A DNA stretch of 64,000 nt from Pictodentalium vernedei (lineage: Eukaryota; Mollusca; Scaphopoda; Dentaliida; Dentaliidae), in contig CM062289.1 of the NCBI GenBank assembly GCA_031216915.1, forward strand, positions 442,379,587 to 442,443,586. The letters are read 5' to 3'. Shown piece after piece: positions 1 to 11,065 of this stretch (position 1 is the stretch's first letter; the number at the start of each line of letters is the position of its first letter). The notes beneath the pieces were generated by a model, which did no database searches, was not told the DNA's origin, and was given only the letters and a program-made list of their open reading frames with translations. The position numbers were made by a program, and so were the translations under genes.

Positions 1-1030
1 CCACTTTCGTACATCGGGTAAATTACAATTAAATTATATGGGAAATAAGATAAATAAATGAAGTTTGACATTTTAGAATTAAAAAAACAGCGACACTATC
101 GTCTGATTTGTTGACAAACACACCGGGTAACATGACTATCGTCTGATCCAGTCTACGGCGAAATTTGGGAAGTTAGATGATGAAATATATCTTCGAAATG
201 CGAACTTTAGGCAAGGAGTTTATTCATCAAAGATGTCATCACTTACTTTGTGCGTATCGCTTCCTATATTTGATACATTATCTATCCGTGACACAAAGGG
301 AAACACTTGAAACAAATGTGTTAATTGTGTTTACAAATTAAAAAAATCCGAATTGAATTTCGATCCCAATGGAAATCTGGGGAAAATATTGTTGATCGGC
401 TGAGAGATGTGACGTCATTGTCTATATTTAGACGTGTCGGGCTGTTATTGACGTATTGGGCTGTTATAGTCAATAACGGCCCAACACGTCACATGACTTG
501 TACTTGTTGAGCATTACGAGGTTTCAACGCCCGGCAAAACATTGTTAATGTGCTAGAAACACCCGCAAAAGTGGTAATAATTGGAATTAATTGAATTCGA
601 TGCTACGGTTGTGTGGCGAAAATAACAGTCCTAATCCATTCAACATTGGCGTCCTGGGTGGTATCGTCTACTGCATTATTGTTTACTGCGAAATAAGCGA
701 GTCCATTTCGCATTTATGGGGTGGTTCAGTAACAATTTAATTCTACCGCTCTGTCGCTCGGTAGAATTAAATGATCCCCACTTCCGATTTACTTTTTTCA
801 GGGACCGACCTGGGCATGCGCCAGTGCGTATTTGGTTCTGAAACATCAGGGCCTGGCTCTTAAATCTCAGAAATAGCCTTCTCAGTGGGCGCGTAACTTC
901 TCAGATCATATTTTGATATTCTTTCGATGGATAATCGAGAGAGACACTCTTACATGTATTATATATATGATTATCATTTATCATTGTTGTAGAGTGCTTA
1001 AGTTAATACTTCAAGTCGTAATTACCAAGC

Positions 1031-1116
1031 ATTAATCTTCACTGTGGTTTCTGATCAAGTCTTGGCTGCCTAAAGAGGCAGCCAAGACTTGATCAGAAAC
1101 CACAGTGAAGATTAAT
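1031..1116. repeat. Perfect palindrome, 41 bp arms
   Basis: Bases 1031-1071 are the exact reverse complement of 1076-1116, with a 4-base spacer (AAAG). The arm centre is CTTGGCTGCC/GGCAGCCAAG. A shorter relative with the same CTTGGCTGCC core lies near 54724-54766, so this is a dispersed hairpin family, probably the core of a small non-autonomous DNA element. Confidence 0.85.
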
Positions 1117-1908
1117 GTTTGCTATAGTGTACTAAATGAAAATGATGAGAGCTATTACATACTTGCAGTGTGTGTTACAAACAGCAGTGTGACTCCGTAA
1201 ATTGAAATCTGGCGCATGAATTGAAAAAAATAGGCTCTGAGACTAGAGCGTATTTTAAATAGTCCTGATCGGTCCCTGCTTTTTATTGTGTGGTCTTCTC
1301 GTCATCCGACATATTTGTCTATATATACATGTTACACCCCATGAAATGGGCAATTTCACAAACGGGGTGTAACATATACACGCCAAAAATAAATTAAGCA
1401 TACCCGGTTGGAAGAGTTAAGGTAATCAGATTTCCGGTTTTATCATTCCAAAATGAGACCCAAGATGAAATGTTAAATGGCCTCTATGTATTAATCTAGT
1501 AGGTAGACACAACAAATGGCTGAATATATACATGTAATTCTTATCTTTTAAGTGGCGAGGAACAGTGGGATGCGCCACACTGTCAATGCATTTGTTTACT
1601 GTAAGGTTTATTTTTTTAAAATACAGTCTGACATGGTAATGCGTTCTTACAAAGTGTATCATTCTATACCTCGTGTGCGTTTCTACCTTTCGATATTGGT
1701 ATTAGTTAATTAGATTAAACATAGTTTTATTTGCCATTCAACAATGCAAATCACGATTGGAGGACAAGTGCTGACCACTTAGAAAACCCTCCACTCCTGT
1801 ACAAAGACTAATAGATTACAAAAGGCAGAACAAAATATAACAATATGTAAACATTATACACAAAAGAAGTTAACTCAATAAAGAGAGAGAGAAATAAAGA
1901 AAGAGAGA

Positions 1909-1910
<2 letters not shown>

Positions 1911-1943
<33 letters not shown>
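1911..1943. repeat. (AG)n microsatellite
   Basis: An uninterrupted AG dinucleotide run follows a degenerate GAAA/GAGA stretch from about 1880. The open frames read across it on the minus strand are rich in Leu and Ser and are low-complexity artefacts. Confidence 0.9.
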
Positions 1944-1944
<1 letters not shown>

Positions 1945-2367
1945 GGATAAAAGCAGGTTGAAATCAAAGAAGACAAACAAAAAAAAAGAAAAAAAAGAAC
2001 AGTATGCAACAGAAATTCCAGTGATAATGACCCCCCCACCCCCCCCCCCCCCAACCACAATTTATTCAATTCTAAATTTAGTTTAATGCAGCTAAGGAAC
2101 GTTCACAGAACATTGTTGACACATTTAATCTTTGCGTGCTCATTCCACGTCCGTACTAACCTAACATCCACTGTGTTAGTTGTAATTAACTTCTTTTGAA
2201 ATGGAAGCCAATGTCCGTACTGTACAACATTAAGAACATACTCAGTCATGTTTTATTCACGCCCGCTGCAGTAAAAGGTTGTAATTAATTAACCCGTTTC
2301 AACACGACAGATCGCTTTTCCGACCCAAGAAGATAGTAATTCATAATTTTATCAAGTAGGAAAGATA

Positions 2368-2530
2368 AGTGAAAGTGTGGATAGATAAATCAGTATTTTC
2401 AACGTGCAGCCCCAAGGCTGCACGTTGAAAATATTAATTGATATACCCAAAATAATGCACCTCATTCTTCCAATTGCGACCGCTGATGTGACATGGAAGA
2501 CACCACCAATGTCCAAAGGGTTAATGCGCT
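2368..2530. repeat. Foldback repeat, GTGCAGCC hairpin family (copy 1)
   Basis: The centre is an inverted repeat at about 2394-2440 (TATTTTCAACGTGCAGCC with its complement). The right flank continues with an element-specific arm containing CTTCCAATTGCGAC and ACATGGAAGAC. The same hairpin and arm recur at 6645-6780, 13750-13870 and 63650-63800, and the hairpin alone at 5338-5403 and 6886-6955. Confidence 0.7.
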
Positions 2531-3365
2531 GAAAGAAAGAATATGCTCTAGAACAAGTGTGATACAGCATCTCGTAATCTGCAACACGCCCCAAAATCAC
2601 ACATTTTGAAAATATCCATGGCCAAACACAGTTAATAACTTCACCCACCCGTGTTACAAAAACTGCAAGGTCGCTACTCAATCTGTTTTTTCAGTTTGAT
2701 GTCCTTTGCTAGTGACGCAGTGTGATGTTATACCACCATTTGTAGCGATCAGTATGCTACGTACGTACATCTAAAATCTGAGAGATCACCCTTAGATCAT
2801 ACCAACAACAGATTTATAATTACAAAGAAACTGATTTTAATAGAATGAATGAAGTATTTTCAAATACAAACTGGGAGGATTTATCTGAATCCGCAGATTT
2901 AGAACCTTTGGTTGCAAATGTTGCAACTTATATCACTGACGCGACCAGGATGTTTACACCTTCAAAACTGGTTCGAATAAGATCCCTAATGGCAAACCTT
3001 GGATGAAAACGAAATACGGAAACGAATGAGAAAGCGCGGTCGAATCCACAGAATAGCCAAAGTTTGAAACCAACTCCAGATTTGGGAACATTTTCATAGA
3101 ATACGAAATTAGGCAACTGACGCTAAAAAGGAATACGACATTGAAATGAAAACTTATGTGGCAAACAACAGATTTGCTTTTCAGACAGTGGTGAAAAGTT
3201 GTGAAGAAAGTTTCCAAGCAACATAACAATTCAGATATTCTGTTTCCACCATTGTTTGAGGGCGGAACTGTTGTCGATGACCCAGAAGAAATTGCTAATA
3301 TTTTAAATAAACACTTCATTAACTTGTGTGATATCGTCAAATATATCTCGTCGCCACCCATACAC

Positions 3366-3612
3366 TTAACACTTTACCTAACGAATAGCCCGTATCCGTC
3401 TGCGTAATATGCAAATTGAGCAGCTGAAAAATTATAAATTTTTCAAAATATTTCAACAAAACCATATCATGTGACCCCTCATTGGAACGAGCTCAAGCTC
3501 GTTCCAATGAGGGGTCACATGATATGGTTTTGTTGAAATTTTTTGAAAAGTTTCGAAAAATGATATTTAAAATAATAAATTTTGATATCGTCTGCGTTGG
3601 GTAAAGGGTTAA
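3366..3612. mobile_element. TTAA-flanked hairpin MITE, form A, inside a LINE
   Basis: TTAA lies at both ends (3366-3369, 3609-3612), with tips TTAACACTTTACC and GGTAAAGGGTTAA. One arm carries the CGTATCCGTCTGCG segment typical of form A and the other carries GATATCGTCTGCG. The centre is AACCATATCATGTGACCCCT...GGAACGAGCTC and its complement. It splits the LINE reading frame between the linker and RT, so it inserted after the LINE. Confidence 0.85.
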
Positions 3613-4858
3613 ATGAACTATCCATTGTACAGCTGGTAATTACCGAGGAGAATATTATATCAATTCTGTGTAAATTTGACATACATAAGGCAAGCGGCCC
3701 TGATCTAATAAAGAATACCACACTAAAACACTTTTCATCCCAGCTAGCAAACCAGTTAACTCACATTTTTAACCTGTCGTTGTCATTAGATAATTTTCTA
3801 ACTGCTTGGAAACATGCTCTCGTGCAACCAATTTATAAAATAAATCAATAAACAACAAGACAAATTATAGATCTGTTCCCCGATAATTAGTGTCAGTAAA
3901 GTATTTGACAACTAGTGTTTAATTGTGTTTTAATTTTCTTAAAAATTATCGTCTTTTGACGGATTTGCAGTGCGGGTTTATCCCCGGTGATTCGACCATA
4001 TATCAATTAACTGACATAGATAATTTTATAAATATAGCTCTGGATAAGCAGTTCACTGTCGTGGTTAAAAACTATCTTCAAAATAGAACACAGCAGGTGA
4101 TGGTTAATAGATAAAAATAACTTGTAAAATGTATTTCCACAGGGGTGCCACAAGGGTCCATTTTATGACATTTGCTTTTTAACATTTATATCGACGACAT
4201 TGTTAATGATATTACTTCGAATATCCGCCTTTATGCTGATGACACGTTCCTGTATCTTACTGTAGTATACCATACACTGGCATCTGATATATTGAACCAA
4301 CATTTAAATAAAATGAGCTTGTGGTCAAAACGCTGGCAAGTTTTATTCAGCTCAGAAAAAAACCGTTGCTGTGAGTATTAGCCGCAGACACTCAGCTTGA
4401 GTCCATCCGACACTTTTCTTACTGGATATCCCCATATCTGAAACGAACACACATAATCATCTAGGTCTTCATTTTTATAGTTCGGGCAGTTGTGACTTAC
4501 ATTTTGATAGCGTAGTGATTTAAGTAAGCCCCATGGTAAATTGTCTCCGAGCCTTGAGTATAGAATATCCAGATCAGAATTAGAAACACCATGCAAGTCT
4601 TTTTATTCTCCCACTGTTTGATTACGCTGATGTTATCTGGGATAATTGTTCAGCAAGGAAACTAGACCAACTTGAAGACCTACAACTAGATGCATTGCGG
4701 AGTATTTGTGGCTCTACAAGGGGGCTAGTCATCTACTTTTATACCAAGAAACTGGTTTTATCAGACTGGGGACAATTCTGAACACTGCCCGAAGAAATTG
4801 ATTTCCACAATGCGACTTTAGACCATCGACTAACCGGAACTTCTTTGAAAACATGACT

Positions 4859-5013
4859 CCCCCCCCCCCCCCATCCCCCCTCCCCAAAACACCCTCAGCT
4901 TTTTTCTCGAATCGGGTGTTGAAGTTGGGTGGGGGTATTGTTGAACTTGCTCAAAAATATTTTTAGCTACAACATTTTCAGGCAAAATCTTAGCCCCCCC
5001 CCCCCCCCCCCCC
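4859..5013. repeat. Two C-homopolymer tracts near the LINE 3' region
   Basis: Runs of cytosine occur at about 4859-4873 and 4996-5013, separated by unique sequence. Downstream of the second, TTGGTCAGTACGCC resembles TTGACCAAGTACATTGG-type text near 50770, a possible element end. No coding content is seen. Confidence 0.6.
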
Positions 5014-5227
5014 GCCCTCCTCTAAAATAATTGGTCAGTACGCCGCCGCGGAAAAAGGATTAAAAGTTTATTGTTCACTGAGCTACTTGACATAATTGTT
5101 ATTTAAACTGTATATATATATTCTTCGTCAAATGTTATCAATAATTTTGTAAAATCATGTGTTATGTAATGTTTTCTAATGTCTGCATTGTTGATGTACA
5201 CAGTTGTTTTTTATTCCGCTAACAGGA

Positions 5228-5680
5228 TAATAAAGATGAATTGATTTAAACGAAACTAGCTTCTATTATCATCCTTTTCTCTGCTTGCTGTGGAAAAGGA
5301 TGATAACAGAGGCAAGTTTCGTTTATTATTATGGGGTAGACCAATTAATATTTTCAATGTGCAGCCTTCGGCTGCACGTTGAAAATATTGATTGGTATAT
5401 CCACACTTTAACTTAGCAGCCATCCTACTTAATGAAAGTATGGCGTAACATATCCTAGAACCGAAAAACGGTCTCTTGGGTTCACAGTGTTAAATTACAA
5501 TCACAGTAGACTTTACATTCAGCCGCCAAAACGCTGTTTGCTACCAAATCCCCCACCTCCTCCTCTCGGCGTTGACCGTACTTCGTTGAATGACCTCTGG
5601 AGATTCGCTTTGCAATTTCAAAACAATCTAGTTTAGGCCCCAAAAGTAGATCTTCTGTTTCTCAGACCATTTTTTTAAAA
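5228..5680. repeat. Composite hairpin repeat (copy 1)
   Basis: This contains two successive inverted repeats: one around 5250-5325 (AACGAAACTAGC/TTGTTTCG-type arms around TGGAAAAGGATGATAA) and one at 5338-5403 (ATTAATATTTTCAATGTGCA and complement). A unique arm follows with CGGCGTTGACCG. The whole block is repeated at about 6770-7220 with the same order of parts, so it is a dispersed or locally duplicated element of about 450 bp. Confidence 0.75.
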
Positions 5681-5689
5681 ACTTTAATG

Positions 5690-6640
5690 TGGGCGGGCGG
5701 TTATTTTTGTTTTAATTAACCATGTTTCTCAACAATAATAACAACACACAGCTTGATTGTTTATTACCATGGAGACTGAAGTTGTTCCAGTGTAATCGAT
5801 GACAGTTCGATGAAAGGGTTTCGCGCACCGAAGGCGCACAGGGACGGCGTGGGGCCAGCCCCTTTCGACCCTCTTTAACTGTTGAACATAGTTTCTGGCA
5901 ACATGTCCAGGCGTCTCAAAGGAGGAAAGGGTTGGGTACTCAGCGATATCCGGGATTATGGTGTTCTTGGGAGTTGTGGTCGTCTTCTGATGTTCTTTTG
6001 GTCTAAACCCACGGGTGAGGACTAGTGCGAATGGAGGTCCTTTCAGTCATGGTGCTACCTCTCCCCGAGAGTGCAGTGTTGATATTTTCAGGCAAGATGA
6101 CAGTCAATGAGGTGTAAAATCTATTTATAGATGAAGTGTGCGTTAATCAGCTCAGAAAATTTAACAAACGTTTTTATTGCAGTGTACACGCAGTGCTTAG
6201 CTGATCTCTCCTGGAATACCAGCTCAGCAAAAAAGAGCTAGTTTTTTTAAGCCAAGCGGGAACATATTTAAATCTAAATTCCCATTGCTTTCGAGCCTAT
6301 TTTTTTGTGAGCTTGAATTGAATGTTTGCTAAGTGTGAATGCCCAATTCACATCTACTAGGAATAAATGAAGTCAAGCATTTCCAGTTTTTGTTCAAATT
6401 GACTGGAAATTATTGACGCGATGGCGTAAATGCCTATCGAGGGCGGAAAACCTCAAAATTAAATTTTACTGCACTCTTTGGAGGTTTTAGTACTAGTGAT
6501 TCCAAACATAAAGTTTAAAACATTTTAAAAATCAAACTTTATATACCGGAGATATGACGTAAACAGCATCGGGGGTACCGGTCTTACGTTTTAGCGTTTA
6601 CGTTCTGTTTTCAACCTCGTTTTCAGCATTTGCGTTTCAA
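5690..6640. other. No recognisable gene
   Basis: Unique-looking, moderately AT-rich DNA lying between the two copies of a composite hairpin repeat. A short inverted match occurs near 6385-6415 (TTTCCAGT and ACTGGAAA). I see no splice-bounded open frame or known motif. Confidence 0.5.
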
Positions 6641-6644
6641 AATG

Positions 6645-6780
6645 TTTGAATCTTTGAACACGGGTGGTATCTCCCATGTCATTTCAATGGAAGCAATTTG
6701 AAGAGTCCATATTTATTATTTTTTTTTTTGGGGGGGGGGGGGTAGACCAATTGATATTTTCAATGTGCAACCCTGATGAA
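6645..6780. repeat. Foldback repeat, GTGCAGCC family (left arm)
   Basis: This carries the arm GGTGGTATCTCCCATGTC, a G-run at about 6730-6742 and the hairpin half ATATTTTCAATGTGCA. The arm matches 63650-63720 closely. The second hairpin half is lost or replaced by the adjoining composite repeat. Confidence 0.65.
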
Positions 6781-7220
6781 TTGATTTGAACGAAACTAGC
6801 TTCTGTTATCACCATTTTCCACAGCAAGTTCTCTGCTTGCTGTGGAAAAGGATGATAACAGAGGCTAGTTTCGTTTATTATTATGGGGTAGACCAATTAA
6901 TATTTTCAATGTGCAGCCTTGGGCTGCACGTTGAAAATATTGATTGGTCTATCCATACTTTAATTTAGCAGCCATCCTACTTAATGAAAGTATAGCGTAT
7001 TCATATCCTAGACCGGAAAAACGATCTTTTGGGTTCACAGTGTTAAATTATAATCACAATATACTCTCCACTTTGCCGCCAAAACGCCGTTTGCTGCCAA
7101 ATCCCCCCCCCCCCCCCCCCCCCGGCGTTGATCGTACTTCATTGGATGACATCTGGGGATTCGCTTTGCAATTTCAAAACAATAAAGTAGATTTTCCGTT
7201 TCTCAGGCCATTATTTTAGG
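6770..7220. repeat. Composite hairpin repeat (copy 2)
   Basis: Second copy of the block at 5228-5680. It has the GAACGAAACTAGC hairpin (about 6788-6875), the GTGCAGCC hairpin (6886-6955) and an arm with a C-run at about 7107-7124 where copy 1 has a shorter CT-rich stretch. The first hairpin is more complete here (CTTGCTGTGGAAAA arms on both sides). Confidence 0.75.
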
Positions 7221-8138
7221 CCTCATAATCTACAGAATAGCATGGGTGGTGGTGTATTTCGTCCCTTGAGGGCAAGAAGGCTTTGCAATGCTAAAGCATT
7301 GTAAAGCCTCGTTGCACTCAATGGACTACTCTATCGATTTTATTAACTTGGGTAAAACATCAGACATGAACCATTTAATTTTTTTTTTAAAAGTTTGCAT
7401 TGGTTATGAAAAGAGAACATGAGGCAGCCAAAAGGACCATGTGGGGCCTGAGAAACAGATTTTTAATTTTTTTAGGCCTTAACTTCGATTCTTCATTGTG
7501 ATGCGGTTACAATAATGTAGGAAGAAATGGTCCTGATCAGTTGACTGATCCAATTTATAAGGCATCAAAAAACAAATTTAAATTCAAAGTATCTGTTGTG
7601 AAAACGACCCAAAATATTAGCCACAGTTGTCCTCTCATAATTATGAGAGTATCAAAAATAAACCATGTAAAACTGTGCTAATTTTATTCAGTTAGAAACC
7701 TGACAGAATTTGGGGAAACCCAAATTTGAAGGCAAAAAGCACACGACGAAAAATATATTTTCGGGGTGGACTGTTTTTATGAGGTAAGGTACTGTGTGAA
7801 TATCGGATTATTTTCTCCCAAACGTGTTTGTTAACACAAAAAGATAGAAAAAAGTCAGTACTGTCGCCAATGGAAAACCGTCAGGCTTTTGTAACCTTTT
7901 GTAACCTTATCGGCAGTGCGTCGGTAACATTGCTTATGTCAGAGCATTCAGAATCATAATCATGCTAAATGAAGTGGGGCACAAAATATTTGTCTGCTGC
8001 CAATGCAGCAGAAACATATCCCCAAACTTCAAGTACCTTGACGAGAGTGTGTATCCCCATAGTGAACTTTCAGGGTCTTCCCCGAGGGACCAGTAACTTT
8101 TCATGACAATAGGAGTATCCTGAATACTTTTTGAAGAG
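7220..8138. other. No recognisable gene; one small hairpin
   Basis: AT-rich sequence with a short palindrome at about 7269-7307 (AAGGCTTTGCAATGC and near-complement). I see no exon-like frame, and nothing else I can name. Confidence 0.5.
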
Positions 8139-8455
8139 TTAACCCTTTACCCAACGCAGACGATATGAAAAGTTATTATTTTAAATATAATTTTTTTTAA
8201 TTTTTCAAAAAAATTTCAACAAAACCATATCATGTGACCCCTCTTTGGAACGAGCTCAGTGAGCTCGTTCCAATGAGGGGTCACATGATATGGTTTTGTT
8301 GAAATATTTTGAAAAATTTAATTTTTTCAACTGCTCAATTTGCATATTACGCGGGCGGATGCGGGCGGGGCGGATGCGGGCGGATGCGGATGCGGATGCG
8401 GGTGGATGAGGGTGGATGCGGGCGGATGCGGGCGATTCGTTAGGTAAAGTGTTAA
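8139..8455. mobile_element. TTAA-flanked hairpin MITE, form A, with expanded GCGGAT minisatellite
   Basis: TTAA is at 8139-8142 and 8452-8455, with tips CCCTTTACCC and GGTAAAGTG. The centre is AACCATATCATGTGACCCCT plus complement. The arm that normally has one or two CGGATGCGGGC units is expanded to about ten GCGGAT/GCGGGC units at 8351-8438, making this the longest copy. The centre arms disagree (CTTTGG versus CCAATG), unlike most copies. Confidence 0.85.
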
Positions 8456-8544
8456 GTACACAGAAATGTAAACAGATGCTCTTACAGACCCCAACGGAAG
8501 TTGTTGGCCCTGGCGTTGTTGTACCTGTTGTATCCCTCTAACGG

Positions 8545-9290
8545 TCGTCCTGCAAGGGACGTCGCGACAGGAGGTGGGGTGGGGATGTGTCACCCCACCC
8601 CAATCCTGGACAAAATTTTCTATAGCTGGAAATTCAGAGGGCAAGTCATAAGTAGTTGGAAATTCCATCTATCTAGATTGTAGAGCTTCTTTGGACATTA
8701 CTTCCCAAAATTCCAACTCTGTTTCAAATCTGCTAAAATTCTAACTGTTATTATTTACAACAACAGTGTACGCAATATCGAGCTTCATAATTACGCATGA
8801 TGTCAATCGGTACGAAATTTCTATAGTATGTTTACCTATCGTAATAAAACAAAATCCTCGAAATGCACTCAAGAAAATCACATCACGTAAAATCGTTAAC
8901 CTAGTTAACCATCATTCACAGTTATAAAATGATGAAACATTAAAAATTGATCATTCCTGCAAAAGATCTGATTTAATGTTAGGACAGTGTGAGTTGCTCA
9001 AAGTTCTAAGCTTGGGCATTTGTTTTGCACATATTCAGTTCCCAGAATAATACCAAATAATAATAACCTGATAATTCTATCATAAATGTGTTGGCATTTC
9101 AGTTACTAGAATCAATTTTATGCCCCCTTTCATGGCTTCATTTTCAAAATCTTTCTCGGTAGTGAATTTCCAACTACGGGGAGAGACCGGTAGGGGGTTC
9201 CCACGCCCGGTCCCTCCCCCTAGTTGGAAATTCACTACCCTACACGACCCCAACGGAAAACAGCTAGCCAAGCCCCTGCGTTCTGTTATC
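8545..9290. repeat. Repeat with TTGGAAATTC motifs and GC-rich hairpins
   Basis: It begins with GGGACGTCGCGACAGG and a hairpin at about 8572-8608 (GGTGGGGTGGGG / CACCCCACCCC), followed by TTGGAAATTCC motifs. Near its right end is a longer hairpin at 9161-9235 (TAGTGAATTTCCAACTA and complement). Related TTGGAAATTC-bearing material occurs at 29645-29760 and 35770-35950. The segment from 9058 onward is duplicated at 13953-14180. Confidence 0.55.
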
Positions 9291-9578
9291 GAAATCTGTA
9301 AAATGTTGCTCTATTCAATTAGAAGTTCAGAATATGGACCTGGAATTTAATATTAGGATAGAACAAATAAAACCCCAAAACATCGAAAAAGTAATGAGCA
9401 ATGGAAAGGAATTTTGCAGCTCTTTAATTTAGAGGGGTTGTGAGACCATGTTGGAACACAAAATTGATGTCTGAATACTACACTTACTAAAACAAATCGA
9501 ATTACATTCGTCTTCAAAATCCTGCTCCCTCCTCGAAAGTTTACTGCCAACAGTGTTATTATTAGTAATTAATTTTGA

Positions 9579-9995
9579 GGGGGTTTGAGGGGGCGCGGTG
9601 GCGTCGCGGTAACCGGTTCTCGTCAGATCACCGAAGTTAAGCAACGTCGAGCGCGGTAAGTAGTTGGATGGGTGACCATTTCAGCGACTGATTCGCGCTC
9701 CCGCGTTGTGTCCTTGGGCAAGGCACTTAACCCCAATTGCCTACGTGGGGGCAAGATGATGCCGTGTACTAAGGCGTATTGCACGTTGATGGTACGCATG
9801 TCTTCAACCAATCTAACCCTGCCTGTGCTGCAGTGCGGAGTTACGATGTTGGGGAGCAGGCATCTACTCGTCGTTGCTCGGTGGTTCTCTCCGGGTACTC
9901 CGGCTTCCTCCACCCGTAAAACTGTCACGGTCATGATTGGCCACTGTGCATAATTATATGACCTTAAACACCAATAAATAATAACAAATAATAAT
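9579..9995 (+). mobile_element. 5S rRNA-headed SINE next to a lectin exon
   Basis: The head at about 9615-9690 contains CGAAGTTAAGCAACGTCGAG and AGTTGGATGGGTGACC, which match the internal promoter region of 5S rRNA. The body contains TGTGTCCTTGGGCAAGGCAC and ACTCCGGCTTCCTCCACCCG. The tail is AATAAATA-rich. A target-site duplication of AATTaATTTTGA (9567-9578) and AATTcATTTTGA (9996-10007) flanks it, 11 of 12 matching. The same body occurs behind tRNA heads elsewhere in the window. The insertion ends only a few bases before the 3' splice site of the exon at 10015. Confidence 0.88.
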
Positions 9996-10014
9996 AATTC
10001 ATTTTGAATTTCAG

Positions 10015-10221
10015 AAATAGACGCACAAACCAATATAGCACTTCACAAGAATGTGTGGCAGTCATCAGTATACGCAACATTTTATGCCGAACGCAATACA
10101 GATGGAGACAGAGGACCGTTTTCACAGGGAAATTGGCAGAAGAATCCATGGGTAGTCATCGACCTGAATGAAACTTATATTGTGTCACGCACAATCACAA
10201 AAAATAGATTGGATTGTTGTG
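10015..10221 (+). CDS. Fucolectin-like F5/8 type C gene, exon A
   Basis: This exon encodes the first half of an F5/8C (fucolectin/discoidin) domain: 'TNIALHKNVWQSS', 'FYAERNTDGDRG', 'NPWVVIDLNETY' and 'RLDCCG' follow the family order (Asn-Ala-Leu start, DG turn, W-V-DL strand, the CC pair). The acceptor is ATTTCAG (AG at 10013-10014) and the donor is G|GTGAGT at 10221/10222. Phase is 1 at the end, and two bases precede the first full codon, so an upstream exon (signal peptide and/or other domain) is implied but not recognised here. Compared with typical fucolectins, the loop between the DG turn and NPWW lacks the usual Cys-x-His segment that supplies a sugar-binding His, so fucose binding may be altered. 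Fucolectins are secreted and act in glycan recognition and innate defence; that role is inferred. Confidence 0.85.
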
Positions 10222-10385
10222 GTGAGTTTTTGTACCAAATTAAAGAATATTGTGACTGTATGTAAGTTACTTTGCGTCCCGACTTTAGTTCAAACGATCA
10301 GTGACAAAGATATGGATGGGACGGGAGATAACTCTAAAGGGTTGGTCATCCTACTGTCAAAGATTTGCGAACATTTACAGATTAT

Positions 10386-11065
10386 GACATAATAATAATA
10401 ATTATTTGGCCTTCCGCTGATTTGTCGTTGTCCTGTAAAAAAAGATGCCTACATTAACCCAGTCCCCCGCCGGCTATTCCTCCCTCACTATCCCTCCTAA
10501 CCTCCCAGAATTCAGTCAAAAATGGCTCATTATCCCTCCCATCGGCGATTTCTCGACCTCCCTAACTATAAAATTGATCCTTTTCTTCATGTCATTCCCC
10601 ATCTACTTATCCTTTATGTTTTCATCCCATTTTCCATTAACCCTTTACCTAACACGAAACGCAAAGGACACTTGCAAACAAAATTCTTGAATAACTATTT
10701 TTTTTGTCTCAAAAACATAGATTATCACTCCTCATTGGAACGAGCTCGTCGAGCTCGTTCCAATGAGGAGTGATAACCTATGTTTTTGAGACAGAAAATG
10801 AAAATATAATGACAATTAGTTGGCGATTTTTGAGAATAGCCCTGGTCGGTTTTGACCGTTACGTTAGGTAAGGGTTAATAACAAGTAGTTTTGTTCTTCT
10901 AGGCAAATATTTGGGGCATTCTAAATTTAAATCTTACACATTTGGCAGACTCTTTCCTCGCCTTTCCCGATTCTCCTCCTCAACTTCAGTGACTCCGATC
11001 TCATTTTGAACAACAAAGACCCCCTAAGATCCATCTGGATACTCCTCAAAAGCTGGAGCATCTTT
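10386..11065 (-). pseudogene. LINE 3'-end fragment with (TAA)n tail
   Basis: The minus strand carries the same 3' end as the copies at 25745-26740 (minus) and 36920-37600 (plus). Frames near 10980-11055 read 'APAFEEYPDG', matching 'KPGFEEYLDG' in the other copies. The tail at 10390-10402 is (TAA)n. The copy is decayed and is split by a TTAA hairpin element at 10637-10878. Confidence 0.75.
10637..10878. mobile_element. TTAA-flanked hairpin MITE, form B, inside a LINE 3' end
   Basis: TTAA is at both ends (10637-10640, 10875-10878). The left arm has AACGCAAAGGACACTTGCAA and the right arm ends GGTTTTGACCGTTACGTTAG. The hairpin core is AAAACATAG...TCACTCCTCATTGGAACGAG and its complement. The flanking LINE text is continuous when the element is removed with one TTAA. 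Confidence 0.9.

Larger units (their letters stand above)
1..2370. other. Non-coding stretch with hairpins and low-complexity tracts
   Basis: I see no gene here; the open frames are short and have no recognisable motif. The stretch holds several inverted repeats: a short one around 720-782 (arms containing TTAATTCTACCG), a perfect 41-bp-arm palindrome at 1031-1116, and a small one at 1330-1372 around TGTTACACCCC. An (AG)n tract lies at about 1911-1943 and a C-run at about 2030-2052. It is probably intergenic or intronic DNA made of decayed mobile elements. Confidence 0.7.
2790..5245 (+). pseudogene. Degenerate LINE (non-LTR retrotransposon), post-endonuclease to 3' end
   Basis: Translated fragments follow LINE order across several frames. 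About 2870-3330 matches the endonuclease-RT linker, including 'LFEGG' and 'IANILNKHFIN'. From 3613 to 3850 is the RT N-terminus, with 'HKASGPDLI' and 'AWKHALVQPIYK'. At 3955-4110 comes 'GFIPGDSTIYQL', at 4172-4380 the catalytic 'YADD' box, and at 4590-4740 the C-terminal 'LPLFDYADVIWDNC' motif. Many stops and frameshifts make it dead. The 3' tail near 5222-5245 (ATAATAAAGATGAATTGATT) looks like a LINE 3' end. A TTAA hairpin element has inserted at 3366-3612. It belongs to the same broad type as the minus-strand LINE at 11.1-13.5 kb. Confidence 0.85.

Noticed and set aside
9615-9690. 5S rRNA gene
   Set aside because: Only the internal promoter part resembles 5S; it runs into a SINE body and tail with target-site duplications.
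9623-10033. 136-codon minus-strand frame
   Set aside because: It is the antisense reading of the 5S-headed SINE; the same happens in other SINE copies (for example 27674-28264).
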